Origin: Parahalioglobus pacificus
Lineage (GTDB): Bacteria > Pseudomonadota > Gammaproteobacteria > Pseudomonadales > Halieaceae
DNA: 64,000 nt
Direction of reading: 5' to 3'
Assembly (NCBI RefSeq): GCF_014652275.1
Contig: NZ_BMYM01000001.1
Coordinates: 248,001-312,000, forward strand
The notes beneath the pieces were generated by a model that had not been told where the DNA came from, made no database searches, and saw only the letters and a program-made list of their open reading frames with translations. Position numbers and translations under genes: made by a program. Shown here in pieces: positions 10,522 to 19,945 of this stretch (position 1 is its first letter; each line of letters begins with the position of its first letter).

Positions 10522-10550
10522 CTGTTTGGCTAGCAGCCAGACAGTGTTTT
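10522..10550 (+). terminator. Hairpin in the secA leader, possible terminator or attenuator
   Basis: A 10-bp inverted repeat (CTGTTTGGCT, loop AGC, AGCCAGACAG) spans 10522-10544 and is followed by TGTTTT. One pair is a G-T wobble. It lies 28 bases after the stop of the M23 gene and 29 bases before the secA ATG. The short and interrupted T run makes it a weak rho-independent terminator; it could instead reduce readthrough into secA. Confidence 0.5.
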
Positions 10551-10572
10551 CAGTTTCAGGTAGATAGTCCGC

Positions 10573-13278
10573 ATGATTACAAATGCATTAAAAAAGATTT
10601 TTGGAACCCGCAACGACCGCGAGCTCAAGCGTATGAGCAAGGTGGTCAAGCAAATCAATGCGCTGGAAGAGGGCTTGCAGGCCTTAAGTGATGACGAACT
10701 AAAGGCGAAAACGCAGGTGTTTCGTGATCGCGTTGCCGGGGGTGAATCTCTGGATAAACTCCTGCCCGAGGCATTCGCGGTTGTGCGCGAGGCCGGCAAG
10801 CGCACCATGGGGATGCGTCACTTTGATGTGCAGTTGATCGGCGGCATGGCGCTTCATGAGGGCAAAATTGCAGAAATGCGCACGGGAGAGGGTAAAACGC
10901 TGGTTGCGACTTTGCCGGCATACCTGAATGCACTGACTGGCAATAGTGTGCACTTGGTAACGGTCAACGATTACCTGGCAGGCCGCGATGCCAACTGGAT
11001 GAGCCCGCTGTATAACTTCCTCGGTATGACAGTGGGCGTCATCACCTCTGGGCAGGCACAGCAGCAAAAGCGTGAAGCCTATAGTGCCAACATCATCTAC
11101 GGTACCAATAACGAGTTTGGGTTTGACTACCTGCGTGACAATATGGCCTTCAGCCTGCAGGACAAAATGCAGGGCGATCTGGCATTCGCCATCGTGGACG
11201 AAGTGGACTCCATTCTTATCGATGAGGCCCGGACACCGCTTATTATCTCGGGTGCGTCAGAGGACAGCTCTGAACTCTATAAAGCGATCAACAAGCTCAT
11301 TCCTGGCCTGCGTGTGGACAGTGAAGGTCAGGAAGGGCACTACACCGTCGACGAAAAGCAGCGTCAGATTGAACTGACAGAGCAGGGCCACGAGCACATT
11401 GAAGAGCTGCTGGTGAAAGAGAAGCTGCTGGAAGAGGGCGACAGCCTATATGCCTCAACCAACCTGAGCTTGTTGCATCACGTGTATTCGGGGTTGCGCG
11501 CCCATGTGCTATTCAACCGCGATGTTGAATACATTGTGCAGGATGGACAAGTCGTTCTCATTGACGAACACACCGGACGAACCATGCCCGGCCGCCGCCT
11601 TTCCGAGGGCTTGCACCAGGCGATCGAAGCTAAGGAGGGCGTTGCCATCCAGAGTGAGAGCCAGACGATGGCGTCCACGACCTTCCAGAACTACTTCCGT
11701 ATTTACGGCAAGCTGTCGGGAATGACCGGCACTGCCGATACAGAGGCTTTCGAGTTCAGACAGATCTATGGATTGGATGTGTTGGTGATTCCCACCAATA
11801 AAGACATGTTGCGTCAGGACCTTAACGATCTGGTCTACCTGACTCGAGAGGAAAAGTTCGACGCGATCGTTGAAGATGTTCGTGAGTGCATTAAGGCTGG
11901 TGCGCCTGTGTTAGTGGGTACTGCCTCGGTAGAAACCTCTGAAGAGCTGTCCCAGCGCTTTCGCCAGTCAAAGATTGATCACAAGGTGCTCAATGCGAAG
12001 TACCACGAGCAGGAAGCAGAGATCATTGCCCAGGCAGGGCGCCCAGGGGTTGTGACTATTGCAACCAACATGGCCGGACGTGGTACCGACATTGTGTTGG
12101 GCGGCAACCTGGAGGCCGAGCTGAAAGCGATGGGCGATGTATCCCAGGAACGCAAAGAGAGTGTGCGTAAGGACTGGGAACAGCGCCAGGCCAATGTGCT
12201 GGAAGCCGGGGGTCTACATATTCTGGGCACAGAACGTCACGAGTCGCGGCGCATCGACAACCAGTTGCGTGGCCGTTCTGGGCGCCAGGGCGATCCGGGC
12301 GTCTCGCGTTTCTACCTGTCGCTGGAAGACAATCTGATGCGCATCTTTGCCTCGGACCGTGTGAAAAACTTCATGCAGGCATTGGGCATGGAGAAGGGGG
12401 AGGCGATCGAGCACCGCATGGTGACCAATGCGATCGAGAAAGCCCAGCGCAAGGTTGAGGGGCGTAACTTTGATATCCGCAAGCAACTGCTTGAGTACGA
12501 TGATGTCGCCAATGACCAGCGGCAGATTATCTACCAGCAGCGCAATGACCTACTGACGGAAGCGGATATCTCGGAAACGATCAACGCGATTCGCAGCGAT
12601 GTCGTTAACGAGGCCATCGACAGCCACATTCCGCCCATGAGTATCGAAGAGCAGTGGGACGTGCCTGGCCTTGAGAAGCATTTGGAGGCTGAATTTGCAG
12701 TGGCGCTACCGGTGCAAGAGTGGCTGGACAGCGACAATAGCCTGCATGAGGAGGCGCTGCGCGAGCGCATTGGCGCTGAGGTGCAGTCCGCCTACGACGC
12801 AAAAGCAGAGCTGGTCGGCCCAGAGATGCGCAGGGTCGAGAAGCAGATCATGCTGCAGGTGCTGGATACACTCTGGAAAGAGCACCTGGCGACCATGGAC
12901 CATCTGCGACAGGGTATTCACCTGCGTGCCTACGCGCAGAAGAATCCAAAGCAAGAGTACAAGCGAGAGTCATTCGCCCTGTTTGAAGAGCTGCTATCCA
13001 GTTTGAAATATGAAGTCGTAAAGTTCCTGAGCCATGTTCAGGTACAGCGACCCGATGAGGCGGCTTTGATTGAGCAGCGTCGCCGCGAGGAAGCGGAGAA
13101 AGAGAAACTGGCGTTTGAGCACGCTCAGGCATCGGCGGTAGCGGAAGAGAAAGCGGAGCCAGAAACTGACGCGGCGGCGCAACCCTTCACGCGTCAGCAG
13201 CCCAAGGTGGGCCGCAACGAACCCTGCCCCTGTGGCAGCGGCAAGAAATACAAGCAATGCTGTGGCGCGTTGCAGTAA
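10573..13278 (+). CDS. secA: Preprotein translocase ATPase SecA
   Basis: SecA drives post-translational export through SecYEG. The 901-residue protein has the nucleotide-binding motif [17 protein letters not shown] (about residues 102-118), the DEAD-type motif [17 protein letters not shown] (about 207-223), the NBD2 segment [15 protein letters not shown], the [17 protein letters not shown] motif, and the C-terminal zinc-binding tail [17 protein letters not shown], which contacts SecB and lipid. Length matches E. coli SecA (901). The SD is modest (AGGT, about 12 bases upstream). Confidence 0.98.
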   Translation: MITNALKKIFGTRNDRELKRMSKVVKQINALEEGLQALSDDELKAKTQVFRDRVAGGESLDKLLPEAFAVVREAGKRTMGMRHFDVQLIGGMALHEGKIAEMRTGEGKTLVATLPAYLNALTGNSVHLVTVNDYLAGRDANWMSPLYNFLGMTVGVITSGQAQQQKREAYSANIIYGTNNEFGFDYLRDNMAFSLQDKMQGDLAFAIVDEVDSILIDEARTPLIISGASEDSSELYKAINKLIPGLRVDSEGQEGHYTVDEKQRQIELTEQGHEHIEELLVKEKLLEEGDSLYASTNLSLLHHVYSGLRAHVLFNRDVEYIVQDGQVVLIDEHTGRTMPGRRLSEGLHQAIEAKEGVAIQSESQTMASTTFQNYFRIYGKLSGMTGTADTEAFEFRQIYGLDVLVIPTNKDMLRQDLNDLVYLTREEKFDAIVEDVRECIKAGAPVLVGTASVETSEELSQRFRQSKIDHKVLNAKYHEQEAEIIAQAGRPGVVTIATNMAGRGTDIVLGGNLEAELKAMGDVSQERKESVRKDWEQRQANVLEAGGLHILGTERHESRRIDNQLRGRSGRQGDPGVSRFYLSLEDNLMRIFASDRVKNFMQALGMEKGEAIEHRMVTNAIEKAQRKVEGRNFDIRKQLLEYDDVANDQRQIIYQQRNDLLTEADISETINAIRSDVVNEAIDSHIPPMSIEEQWDVPGLEKHLEAEFAVALPVQEWLDSDNSLHEEALRERIGAEVQSAYDAKAELVGPEMRRVEKQIMLQVLDTLWKEHLATMDHLRQGIHLRAYAQKNPKQEYKRESFALFEELLSSLKYEVVKFLSHVQVQRPDEAALIEQRRREEAEKEKLAFEHAQASAVAEEKAEPETDAAAQPFTRQQPKVGRNEPCPCGSGKKYKQCCGALQ

Positions 13279-13293
13279 GCGGGGGGCTTAGCG

Positions 13294-14520
13294 ATGGCCG
13301 TGGGTGAAGGGAAGTTGCCTGTTCTGCACCCCGTCGCCGGTGTGCGTGTGGGCACAACCTCGGCGGGCATAAAGACGCCTGGGCGTAAGGACCTCGTCGT
13401 GTTTGAATTGGCTCCGGGCAGCCGTTGCGCGGCGACCTTCACACAGAATGCGTTTTGTGCTGCTCCGGTGACGTTGGCTAAGCAGCATCTTCAGGCCTGC
13501 GATAACCAGCCCCGATACTGGCTGGTGAATACGGGCAATGCCAATGCGGGCACTGGCGAGCGGGGAATAGCCGATGCACGGGCATGCACGGAGGCGCTTG
13601 TGCGAACAGACTCTGCCGATGCCAGTAGCGTCCTGCCGTTTTCCACGGGCGTCATTGGCGAACACCTACCCGTGGACCGGATTACGGCAGCACTGCCGTG
13701 GGCGGTCGCGGCGCTGAGTGACTCGGGTTGGGCGGATGCCGCCGAGGGCATCCTGACAACAGATACGCGACCAAAGGGTTTCTCTCAGCAATTCACGGTA
13801 GGCGAGCATCAATACACCCTGACAGGGATCGCGAAAGGCGCCGGCATGATTCGACCGAATATGGCGACGTTGTTGGCCTACGTCGCGACCGACATGGCTG
13901 TTGAGCAATCAGTGCTGCAGACACTGCTCTCGCGAGCTGTGGAGCAATCGTTTAATCGCATTACCGTCGATAGCGATACGTCCACTAATGATGCCTGCGT
14001 GCTAGCCGCCACGGGTGCCGCTGGCAATGTTGACGTTCGTGATCTCGAGTCCCCTGAGGCCTCGGCGCTTCAAGATGCGCTGGAGGCCTGCTGCGTGTCA
14101 TTGGCTCAGGACTTGGTGCGCGACGGAGAAGGTGCCAGCAAGTTTGTTGCGGTCGAGGTAGGCGGCGGGCGCAGTGAACAGGAATGCCTGGACGTAGCCT
14201 TCACGATTGCGCACTCGCCGCTGGTAAAAACTGCGCTATTCGCGAGCGATCCCAATTGGGGACGGCTGCTCGCAGCGATCGGGCGAGCAGGCCTGGATGA
14301 ACTCGCGGTTGCTGACGTCAGCGTCTATCTCAACGAAATACTAATTGCAGAAAAAGGCCAGCGTGCTGCCAGCTACACTGAGTCACAGGGCGTGGAGGCT
14401 ATGGCACCCGAGGAGATCACGGTGCGTATAGAGCTGGGTCGAGGCGATGCACTGGCTACCGTTTGGACCACAGATTTTTCCTATGACTACGTGCGCATCA
14501 ATGCTGAGTACAGAACCTGA
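13294..14520 (+). CDS. argJ: Bifunctional ornithine acetyltransferase / N-acetylglutamate synthase ArgJ
   Basis: ArgJ moves the acetyl group from N-acetylornithine to glutamate and so recycles acetyl groups in arginine synthesis; many members also make N-acetylglutamate from acetyl-CoA. The 408-residue precursor shows the GNANAGTGERG motif (about residues 76-86) and the autocleavage site in KGAGMIRPNMATLLAY (about 182-197), where the nucleophilic threonine follows MA. The C-terminal SDPNWGRLLAAIGRAG segment is also typical. It begins 15 bp after secA, a linkage shared with pseudomonads. Whether it is mono- or bifunctional cannot be read from sequence. Confidence 0.95.
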   Translation: MAVGEGKLPVLHPVAGVRVGTTSAGIKTPGRKDLVVFELAPGSRCAATFTQNAFCAAPVTLAKQHLQACDNQPRYWLVNTGNANAGTGERGIADARACTEALVRTDSADASSVLPFSTGVIGEHLPVDRITAALPWAVAALSDSGWADAAEGILTTDTRPKGFSQQFTVGEHQYTLTGIAKGAGMIRPNMATLLAYVATDMAVEQSVLQTLLSRAVEQSFNRITVDSDTSTNDACVLAATGAAGNVDVRDLESPEASALQDALEACCVSLAQDLVRDGEGASKFVAVEVGGGRSEQECLDVAFTIAHSPLVKTALFASDPNWGRLLAAIGRAGLDELAVADVSVYLNEILIAEKGQRAASYTESQGVEAMAPEEITVRIELGRGDALATVWTTDFSYDYVRINAEYRT

Positions 14521-14916
14521 ATGAAGCGGGTTCACGTTGCCGTTGGTGTCATTGTCAATGAGCAGGGACAAGTTTTGCTCACTCGGCGGCATAACGACGC
14601 TCATCAAGGCGGATTGTGGGAGTTCCCCGGTGGTAAGGTCGAAGCGGGTGAGTCAGTTGTAGACGCGCTAGCCCGTGAGCTGGCCGAGGAACTGGGCATT
14701 TCCGTTCTGGCTTCGCGACCGCTGATAGAGGTGTCACACGATTACGGCGATAAACACGTGCTGTTGGACGTCTATCTGATCGAAAAATTTGGTGGCAGTC
14801 CGGCCGGAATGGAAGGGCAGCCCATGGTTTGGGCGCCAGTCACCGATCTAGATGGCTATGAATTTCCGGCGGCGAATGTACCTATTGTCGATTCGGTAGT
14901 CTCTACGTTGGCTTAA
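14521..14916 (+). CDS. mutT: MutT-type Nudix hydrolase (8-oxo-dGTP diphosphatase)
   Basis: MutT hydrolyses 8-oxo-dGTP and prevents A:T to C:G transversions. The 131-residue protein contains a complete Nudix box starting GGKVEAGESVVDALARELAE and continuing ELGI (about residues 38-60), with the RE..EE metal-binding glutamates intact. The preceding LWEFPGGK segment is typical of MutT itself. Its ATG directly follows the argJ stop with no spacer, and it closes the dcw-secA run. Other Nudix substrates are possible, but length and location after secA favour MutT. Confidence 0.9.
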   Translation: MKRVHVAVGVIVNEQGQVLLTRRHNDAHQGGLWEFPGGKVEAGESVVDALARELAEELGISVLASRPLIEVSHDYGDKHVLLDVYLIEKFGGSPAGMEGQPMVWAPVTDLDGYEFPAANVPIVDSVVSTLA

Positions 14917-14964
14917 GCGCGGGCTGCCGAGAGCTGCGTCACCACACACGTGTTTTGCAGGCTG

Positions 14965-15570
14965 TCAGTGCTCTTTGGCTTCAGCCTTACTGAGCAACGT
15001 GGCGTGAATATGATTGATGCTCTCGCCCAGTGCCGCCAGTGACTGGTTGTTATCGATAACAATATCGGCACGGGCTAGCCGATCCTTTCGTGGCATTTGC
15101 GCGTCAATGATGCGCCTTACCTGTGCCTCGTCGTTATCATCGCGCGCCATTGTGCGCTGTACCTGTACGTCCACAGGAACATCCACGACAATCACCAGGT
15201 CTGTCAGTTGTGCCTGGCTTGTTTCTAGTAGCAGCGGTGAGCTCAGCATAACGTAGGGAGATTTTGCTGCGGTTAGTTGCGTGACGATTTCCTCCCCGAT
15301 CAAGGGGTGTGTTAGTTGCTCTAACCAGCTGCGCTCCTCGGGGCTATTGAACACCAACGTACGTAAACGGGCGCGATCCAAGGTGCCATCGCTCTGAAGA
15401 ATATCCTCACCGAAATGGTCGGCAATCGCCGCGAGAGCGGGTCTGCCAGGCTCGACGATAATACGAGAAATCACATCAGCGTCGACAACGGTGATGCCCA
15501 GCGACTCAAATCGCTCAGTCGCGGCGGACTTTCCGCTACCGATCCCGCCGGTAATGCCTACTACATACAC
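14965..15570 (-). CDS. coaE: Dephospho-CoA kinase CoaE
   Basis: CoaE phosphorylates dephospho-CoA, the last step of coenzyme A synthesis. The 201-residue protein starts with the P-loop GITGGIGSGKSAATERF (about residues 5-21), followed by VVDADVISR with the substrate-binding aspartate. The lid region (MARDDNDEAQVRRIIDAQM) is also recognisable. It ends a minus-strand run pilB-pilC-pilD-coaE, a common arrangement in gammaproteobacteria. The zinc-finger gene yacG, which often follows coaE, is not present: the next 48 bp reach the convergent mutT gene. Confidence 0.96.
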   Translation of the reverse strand: MYVVGITGGIGSGKSAATERFESLGITVVDADVISRIIVEPGRPALAAIADHFGEDILQSDGTLDRARLRTLVFNSPEERSWLEQLTHPLIGEEIVTQLTAAKSPYVMLSSPLLLETSQAQLTDLVIVVDVPVDVQVQRTMARDDNDEAQVRRIIDAQMPRKDRLARADIVIDNNQSLAALGESINHIHATLLSKAEAKEH

Positions 15571-15576
15571 TCTACG

Positions 15577-16428
15577 CTACCCAAGATATGCGGTCATGAT
15601 GGTGTCGCCCCACAGCAATGCCACCCAGCCCGCAATCGCCAGATAAGGCCCGAAGGGCATGGGAATGTCTTTGCCTCGCTTCTTTAGAAGAATTAGCCCA
15701 ATACCGATAATGGCGCCGACCAGAGAAGACAGGAGAATGATGAGCGGTACTGATTGCCAGCCCAGCCATGCGCCCAGTGCAGCCAACAGTTTGAAGTCGC
15801 CGTAACCCATGCCCTCCTTACCGGTCAGAAGCTTGAACCCCCAGTAGACCGACCACAGGATTCCATAGCCCGCAATGGCCCCGATAACGGCGCTGCTCAG
15901 AGTGGTATAAGTGGCGAAGAGGTTGAATACAAGCCCCAACCAGAGCAGTGGTAGCGTGATGTCATCCGGAAGCAGCTGATGGTCAACATCGATTAGCGTC
16001 AGTGTAATCAGTGCCCAGGTTAAAAATAACGCGCCCACCATGGCGAGTGAGGCGCCCATCATGATGCCGAGTGCCAAGGTCATGAGGCCGGTTGCCAGTT
16101 CGACCAGAGGGTAGCGCAGTGCAATTTTTGCTCCGCAGTTTGCGCAGCGACCGCGCAGCGCAACATAGCTAAGCACGGGGATATTGTGCCAGGGCTTTAC
16201 GGGTGCTTTGCAATGAGGACAGTGGGAATTCGGTGTCGAGAGGGTGAGTTTGATCTCATCCTCCTTTTCGTTGACTTCCAGCAGTTCGCAACAGTCCCGT
16301 CGCCATTGCGATTCCATCATCAGGGGTAGTCGATAGACCACCACGTTGAGGAAGCTGCCAACGATCAGGCCAAGGGGGAACAAGCAGGCGTAGAGGAACC
16401 AAGGCGCCTGCTGGAAAATATCCAGCAC
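15577..16428 (-). CDS. pilD: Prepilin leader peptidase / N-methyltransferase PilD
   Basis: PilD is the inner-membrane aspartic protease that removes the leader of type IV prepilins and N-methylates the new N-terminal Phe. It also processes type II secretion pseudopilins, so it should serve the gsp operon at the right end of the window. The 283-residue protein has the N-terminal segment LGLIVGSFLNVVVYRLP, a cytoplasmic zinc-binding loop with two CxxC pairs (CPHC at about residues 70-73 and CANC at about 93-96), and the catalytic aspartates in DVDHQLLPDDITLP and GMGYGDFKLLAALG. About seven or eight membrane segments are visible. Confidence 0.96.
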   Translation of the reverse strand: MLDIFQQAPWFLYACLFPLGLIVGSFLNVVVYRLPLMMESQWRRDCCELLEVNEKEDEIKLTLSTPNSHCPHCKAPVKPWHNIPVLSYVALRGRCANCGAKIALRYPLVELATGLMTLALGIMMGASLAMVGALFLTWALITLTLIDVDHQLLPDDITLPLLWLGLVFNLFATYTTLSSAVIGAIAGYGILWSVYWGFKLLTGKEGMGYGDFKLLAALGAWLGWQSVPLIILLSSLVGAIIGIGLILLKKRGKDIPMPFGPYLAIAGWVALLWGDTIMTAYLG

Positions 16429-16465
16429 TACGTTAGATCTCTTCTCGACCGAGGATTGCTGCTGA

Positions 16466-17683
16466 TCAGATCACAGACCCAAGCATGAAGATTGGCAGGT
16501 ACATTGCGATCATAAGGCCGCCTACCAGCACGCCAAGGATAGACATGATGATTGGCTCCATTAAAGAGCTCAAGCTGTCTACGGCATTGTCGACGGCGTC
16601 CTCATAGTGGTTGGCCACCTTATCGAGCATCTCGTCCAGCGCGCCTGACTCCTCACCGATGGAGATCATCTGCAGCAGCATGTTGGGGAAGAGGCCAGTC
16701 GATTTCACCGCTTGGTACAGCGTTGTACCTGTGGTTACATCATCACGAATCTGCAGGATAGCCTTTTGATAGACCGAGTTACCGGCAGCGCCTGCAGTGG
16801 ACTCCAGGGCTTCAACCAGGGGTACACCCGCCGCAAAGGTTGTTGCCAGGGTGCGGCTAAACCGCGCCACGACAGCATCGTGGACGATGGTGCCTACCAC
16901 GGGCGCTTTGAGTGCTAGCTGATCCAGCCACTCAGAGAATTTGACAGAACGGTGTTTGATCTCCTTAAAGGCATAGACGGTGGCAACAATCCCTATAAGG
17001 ATGATGAACCACCATTCTTGGGCAAACTCAGAAAGTCCCACAACAAATTGTGTGAATGCAGGGAGCTCTGAGCCGAAACCCTCGAAGGTCTTGGCGAATG
17101 TGGGAACCACTTTGACCAGCAGAATGCCTGTCACAACCATCGCAACAATGATGACCGCTGTGGGGTAAGTCAGCGCTTTTTTGATTTTGGCCTTTAGTGC
17201 CTCTGTTTTTTCTTTGTAGGTCGCAACCCTGTCCAGCATCACTTCCAAGGTACCGGATTGCTCTCCGGAGCCCACAAGGCTACAGAACAGATCATCGAAG
17301 TGGCGAGGGTGCTTAGCCAGCGAAGGTGCGAGCCCTGCGCCAGACGCAACGTCATTTTTGATGCCATTGACAAGATCGCGCATCTTGGGCTTCTCGAGTC
17401 CATCTGCGACGATATCAAAGCTCTGCACCAGGGGTACCCCCGCCTTCATCATTGTGGCCAGCTGACGGGTAAATATCGCTATATCCGCGGGCTTGATGGG
17501 CTTTCCGCCGCCACCGAATAGCGGCTTGGCTTTCTTTTTGACGGTGGTGGGCTTAATGCCTTGGCGGCGCAGCTGAGCCCTCGCCATAGCCGAGCTGGCG
17601 GCAGTGACTTCGCCTTTGGTTTTGCGGCCATTTTTATCAGTGCCCGCCCAGCTAAATGTGTCGCTTCTCGCTGCAGTTGCCAT
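16466..17683 (-). CDS. pilC: Type IV pilus inner-membrane platform protein PilC
   Basis: PilC is the polytopic platform protein on which the PilB ATPase acts to extrude pilin. The 405-residue product has two GspF-type repeats, each with a helical cytoplasmic domain (motifs GVPLVQSFDIVADG about residue 98 and GVPLVEALESTAG about 300), and three membrane segments (about 188-210, 235-255 and 380-402). Its start is 43 bp after the pilB stop and it ends 37 bp before the pilD start, consistent with one pilBCD-coaE operon. A second GspF-family gene (gspF) is present at 60448. Confidence 0.95.
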   Translation of the reverse strand: MATAARSDTFSWAGTDKNGRKTKGEVTAASSAMARAQLRRQGIKPTTVKKKAKPLFGGGGKPIKPADIAIFTRQLATMMKAGVPLVQSFDIVADGLEKPKMRDLVNGIKNDVASGAGLAPSLAKHPRHFDDLFCSLVGSGEQSGTLEVMLDRVATYKEKTEALKAKIKKALTYPTAVIIVAMVVTGILLVKVVPTFAKTFEGFGSELPAFTQFVVGLSEFAQEWWFIILIGIVATVYAFKEIKHRSVKFSEWLDQLALKAPVVGTIVHDAVVARFSRTLATTFAAGVPLVEALESTAGAAGNSVYQKAILQIRDDVTTGTTLYQAVKSTGLFPNMLLQMISIGEESGALDEMLDKVANHYEDAVDNAVDSLSSLMEPIIMSILGVLVGGLMIAMYLPIFMLGSVI

Positions 17684-17726
17684 TGTTATCTCGCCTCGAG
17701 TTCCGTCTTCAAATTAAATTCTGTTA

Positions 17727-19448
17727 TCAGTCCACAGTGATGCGACTGATTTCTTCCAAGCTGATCAATCCCTGAGCAGCTTTCTTAAGCGCGGATGTAC
17801 GTAAGTCATCAAAGCCTTCTTCGCGTGCGGCCTTTGAAATCTCCAGCGAGTTCCCCTCTTCAAGGATCATGGCGGCAATTTCAGGCGTGATTCTTACCAC
17901 TTCATACACGCCGACTCGGCCTTTGTATCCATCTTTGCAGTTGCTGCAGCCCACGGGTTTCATAATGGTGGCGCCGTCGAGAATCTCGTCGGTAAACCCG
18001 AGCTTCCTAAGAGCCTCTTCGGGAATGTCTGTGGCGGGTGTGCTGCATTCTTTACACAGCCGCCTCGCAAGACGCTGGGCAATGATCAAGTCGACCGAAG
18101 TCGCCACATTGAACGATGGCACGCCCATGTTGAGCAGGCGAGTAATTGTCTCGGCAGCGCTATTGGTGTGTAGCGTGGACAACACCAAGTGACCGGTTTG
18201 CGCTGCCTTGATGGAAATTTCTGCAGTCTCAAGGTCTCGGATCTCGCCCACCATAATGATGTCCGGATCCTGCCGAAGAAATGAACGAAGCGCTTCAGCA
18301 AAGTTCAGTCCCACCTTCGGATTGACGTGCACCTGATTGATGCCAGACATGTTGATTTCAACAGGGTCTTCTGCGGTGGAGATATTTCGCTCGGGCTGGT
18401 TGAGGATATTCAGACCCGTGTACAGCGACACGGTCTTACCTGAACCAGTAGGGCCTGTTACCAGGATCATGCCCTGCGGCTTGGAAAGAGCGTCCAGGTA
18501 CATCTGTTTCTGGTCTTCCTCGTAGCCTAGCGCATCGATGCCCATCGTTGCACTGGAGGGGTCCAGAATACGCAAAACCACTTTTTCGCCGAAAAGTGTT
18601 GGTAGTGTATTTACACGAAAGTCGATGGCGCGGTTTCGCGACAGCTTCATCTGAATACGGCCGTCCTGCGGGATGCGCCGCTCTGAGATGTCCATCTGTG
18701 ACATCACCTTTAGACGCGCGGCTAATCGGGGTGCCAGATTCTTGGGCGGTTTAACCACCTCGCGCAGTACGCCGTCGGTGCGAAACCGGACACGGTAGTC
18801 CTTTTCGTAAGGCTCGAAGTGGATATCAGAAGCGCCCTGTTTGATCGCATCGACAAGAACTTTGTTCACGAATCTGACGATCGGCGTTTCATCAAGGCCG
18901 TCGCCAGCATCAGCCTCCGCGTCAGTCGGTTCTCCTGACTCAATGTCTATGTCATCGAAATCACCAGAATCAAGATCGTCCAAGCCTCCGCCGATAGAAT
19001 CCTGAGACTCAACCCACTTGGTAATGAAAACTGTGAGTGCCTTTTCTTCAACGAGAACGCCGTCAGTGCTTATCCCGGTGTTGAATTTGATCTCGTCAAG
19101 CGCTTCGAGGTTTGTGGGGTCTGAGACCGCCACAAATAAACGGTTACCGCGACGGTACAGCGGAATAGCATGATGCTTGGTAACAAGGCCAGGCTCTACC
19201 AGACCCTCGGGCAACAAGTCGGTGTTGAACGCCTCGATGTCAATCAGTGGCACGCCGAATTCCAGTGAGGCAAGCTCAGCGATTTTTTTGCTATCGACAT
19301 TGCGCTGCTCTACCAGGTATTTAACCAAGGGTACGCTGTCAGTGCGCGCTATTTGTTGAGCCTCGCGAGCCAGTTCCGCGGCAATAAGGCCATCCGCTAC
19401 CAGTCGCCCGGCCAATCCACTGATAGGGGCTGTTGCGCTATCGTTCAT
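17727..19448 (-). CDS. pilB: Type IV pilus extension ATPase PilB
   Basis: PilB is the hexameric cytoplasmic ATPase powering pilus extension. The 573-residue protein has an N-terminal MshEN/GspE-N type domain (about residues 10-150) that may bind c-di-GMP. It also has the Walker A VTGPTGSGKTVSLYTGL (about 330-346), the Asp/His boxes around EDPVEINMSGINQV and VGEIRDLETAE, the His box STLHTNSAAET, and a tetracysteine zinc site (CKEC ... CSNC). Between the N-domain and the ATPase is an unusually acidic linker (about residues 155-188, starting DDLDSGDFDDIDIESGE). It is divergent from pilA. Confidence 0.95.
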   Translation of the reverse strand: MNDSATAPISGLAGRLVADGLIAAELAREAQQIARTDSVPLVKYLVEQRNVDSKKIAELASLEFGVPLIDIEAFNTDLLPEGLVEPGLVTKHHAIPLYRRGNRLFVAVSDPTNLEALDEIKFNTGISTDGVLVEEKALTVFITKWVESQDSIGGGLDDLDSGDFDDIDIESGEPTDAEADAGDGLDETPIVRFVNKVLVDAIKQGASDIHFEPYEKDYRVRFRTDGVLREVVKPPKNLAPRLAARLKVMSQMDISERRIPQDGRIQMKLSRNRAIDFRVNTLPTLFGEKVVLRILDPSSATMGIDALGYEEDQKQMYLDALSKPQGMILVTGPTGSGKTVSLYTGLNILNQPERNISTAEDPVEINMSGINQVHVNPKVGLNFAEALRSFLRQDPDIIMVGEIRDLETAEISIKAAQTGHLVLSTLHTNSAAETITRLLNMGVPSFNVATSVDLIIAQRLARRLCKECSTPATDIPEEALRKLGFTDEILDGATIMKPVGCSNCKDGYKGRVGVYEVVRITPEIAAMILEEGNSLEISKAAREEGFDDLRTSALKKAAQGLISLEEISRITVD

Positions 19449-19697
19449 CGTAAGTGTCCGCGTGCGTCCTTCGCATCAACTGCTTCCTTAGCCGAGTATA
19501 ACCAGCCATTAGAGGCTACAACAGCCGGCGAGCGAGTGTAAGTTGCCGAAAAGTAGAGATTTTCCCTGCTTTGTGAACTATTGCCCGTCGATGATGACGA
19601 GCGTGATAAGGCATCGCGGTATTACTGCCCCACTGCGCGTATTCCCGACAGGGCGAAGGCTTGTGATGCCCTCACCCTGCGCAACTGGATGTTTGGT

Positions 19698-19712
19698 GAC
19701 AAGAATTGACAC
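19698..19712 (-). promoter_or_regulatory. Possible PilR-type activator site upstream of pilA
   Basis: On the minus strand this reads GTGTC, six bases, TGTC, which fits the PilR pattern reported for Pseudomonas pilA ((C/G)TGTC-N4-8-TGTC). Further GACA words occur at about 19733 and 19787. The distance from the predicted transcription start is about 170 bp, somewhat farther than in Pseudomonas, so this is tentative. Confidence 0.3.
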
Positions 19713-19854
19713 GCGCATCGACGATGGAGTGACAAAAAACGTCGGCGTGGCGAGGGTGGTGCGATGCGCGGCACGATTGAGCGACTGACAAAATTTTCAT
19801 AAATCTTTGAAATATATGACTTTTATGAATTATCCACTAGGTTTTTCATTACTT

Positions 19855-19870
19855 TGGCACAGTGCCTGCA
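19855..19870 (+). promoter_or_regulatory. Sigma-54 promoter of pilA
   Basis: The sequence TGGCACAGTGCCTGCA matches the RpoN consensus: GG at 19856-19857, ten bases, then GC at 19868-19869. This predicts transcription starting near 19881 and a 5' leader of about 65 bases before the pilA ATG. Sigma-54 control of major pilin with PilS/PilR is the known arrangement in Pseudomonas; the activator gene is not in this window. Confidence 0.85.
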
Positions 19871-19945
19871 GGTAAGGGGGTGTGCGTGCCAGCCGGTCTT
19901 CCGGTCCGGCTGCTCAGATTCATTTACTCAAAGGGATAATTGACC

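Larger units (their letters stand above)
19449..19945. other. Intergenic region between divergent pilB and pilA
   Basis: This stretch of about 500 bp holds no convincing gene; short open frames in it lack ribosome-binding sites and family features. It contains the sigma-54 promoter of pilA (19855-19870), an A/T-rich zone just upstream of it (about 19788-19852), and GACA/TGTC elements that resemble PilR sites. For pilB only a weak minus-strand -10 candidate (TATACT, complement of 19495-19500) is visible. Confidence 0.6.

Noticed and set aside
19543-19788. Plus-strand open frame of 81 codons between pilB and pilA
   Set aside because: No ribosome-binding site or family features, and it overlaps the probable regulatory region of pilA.
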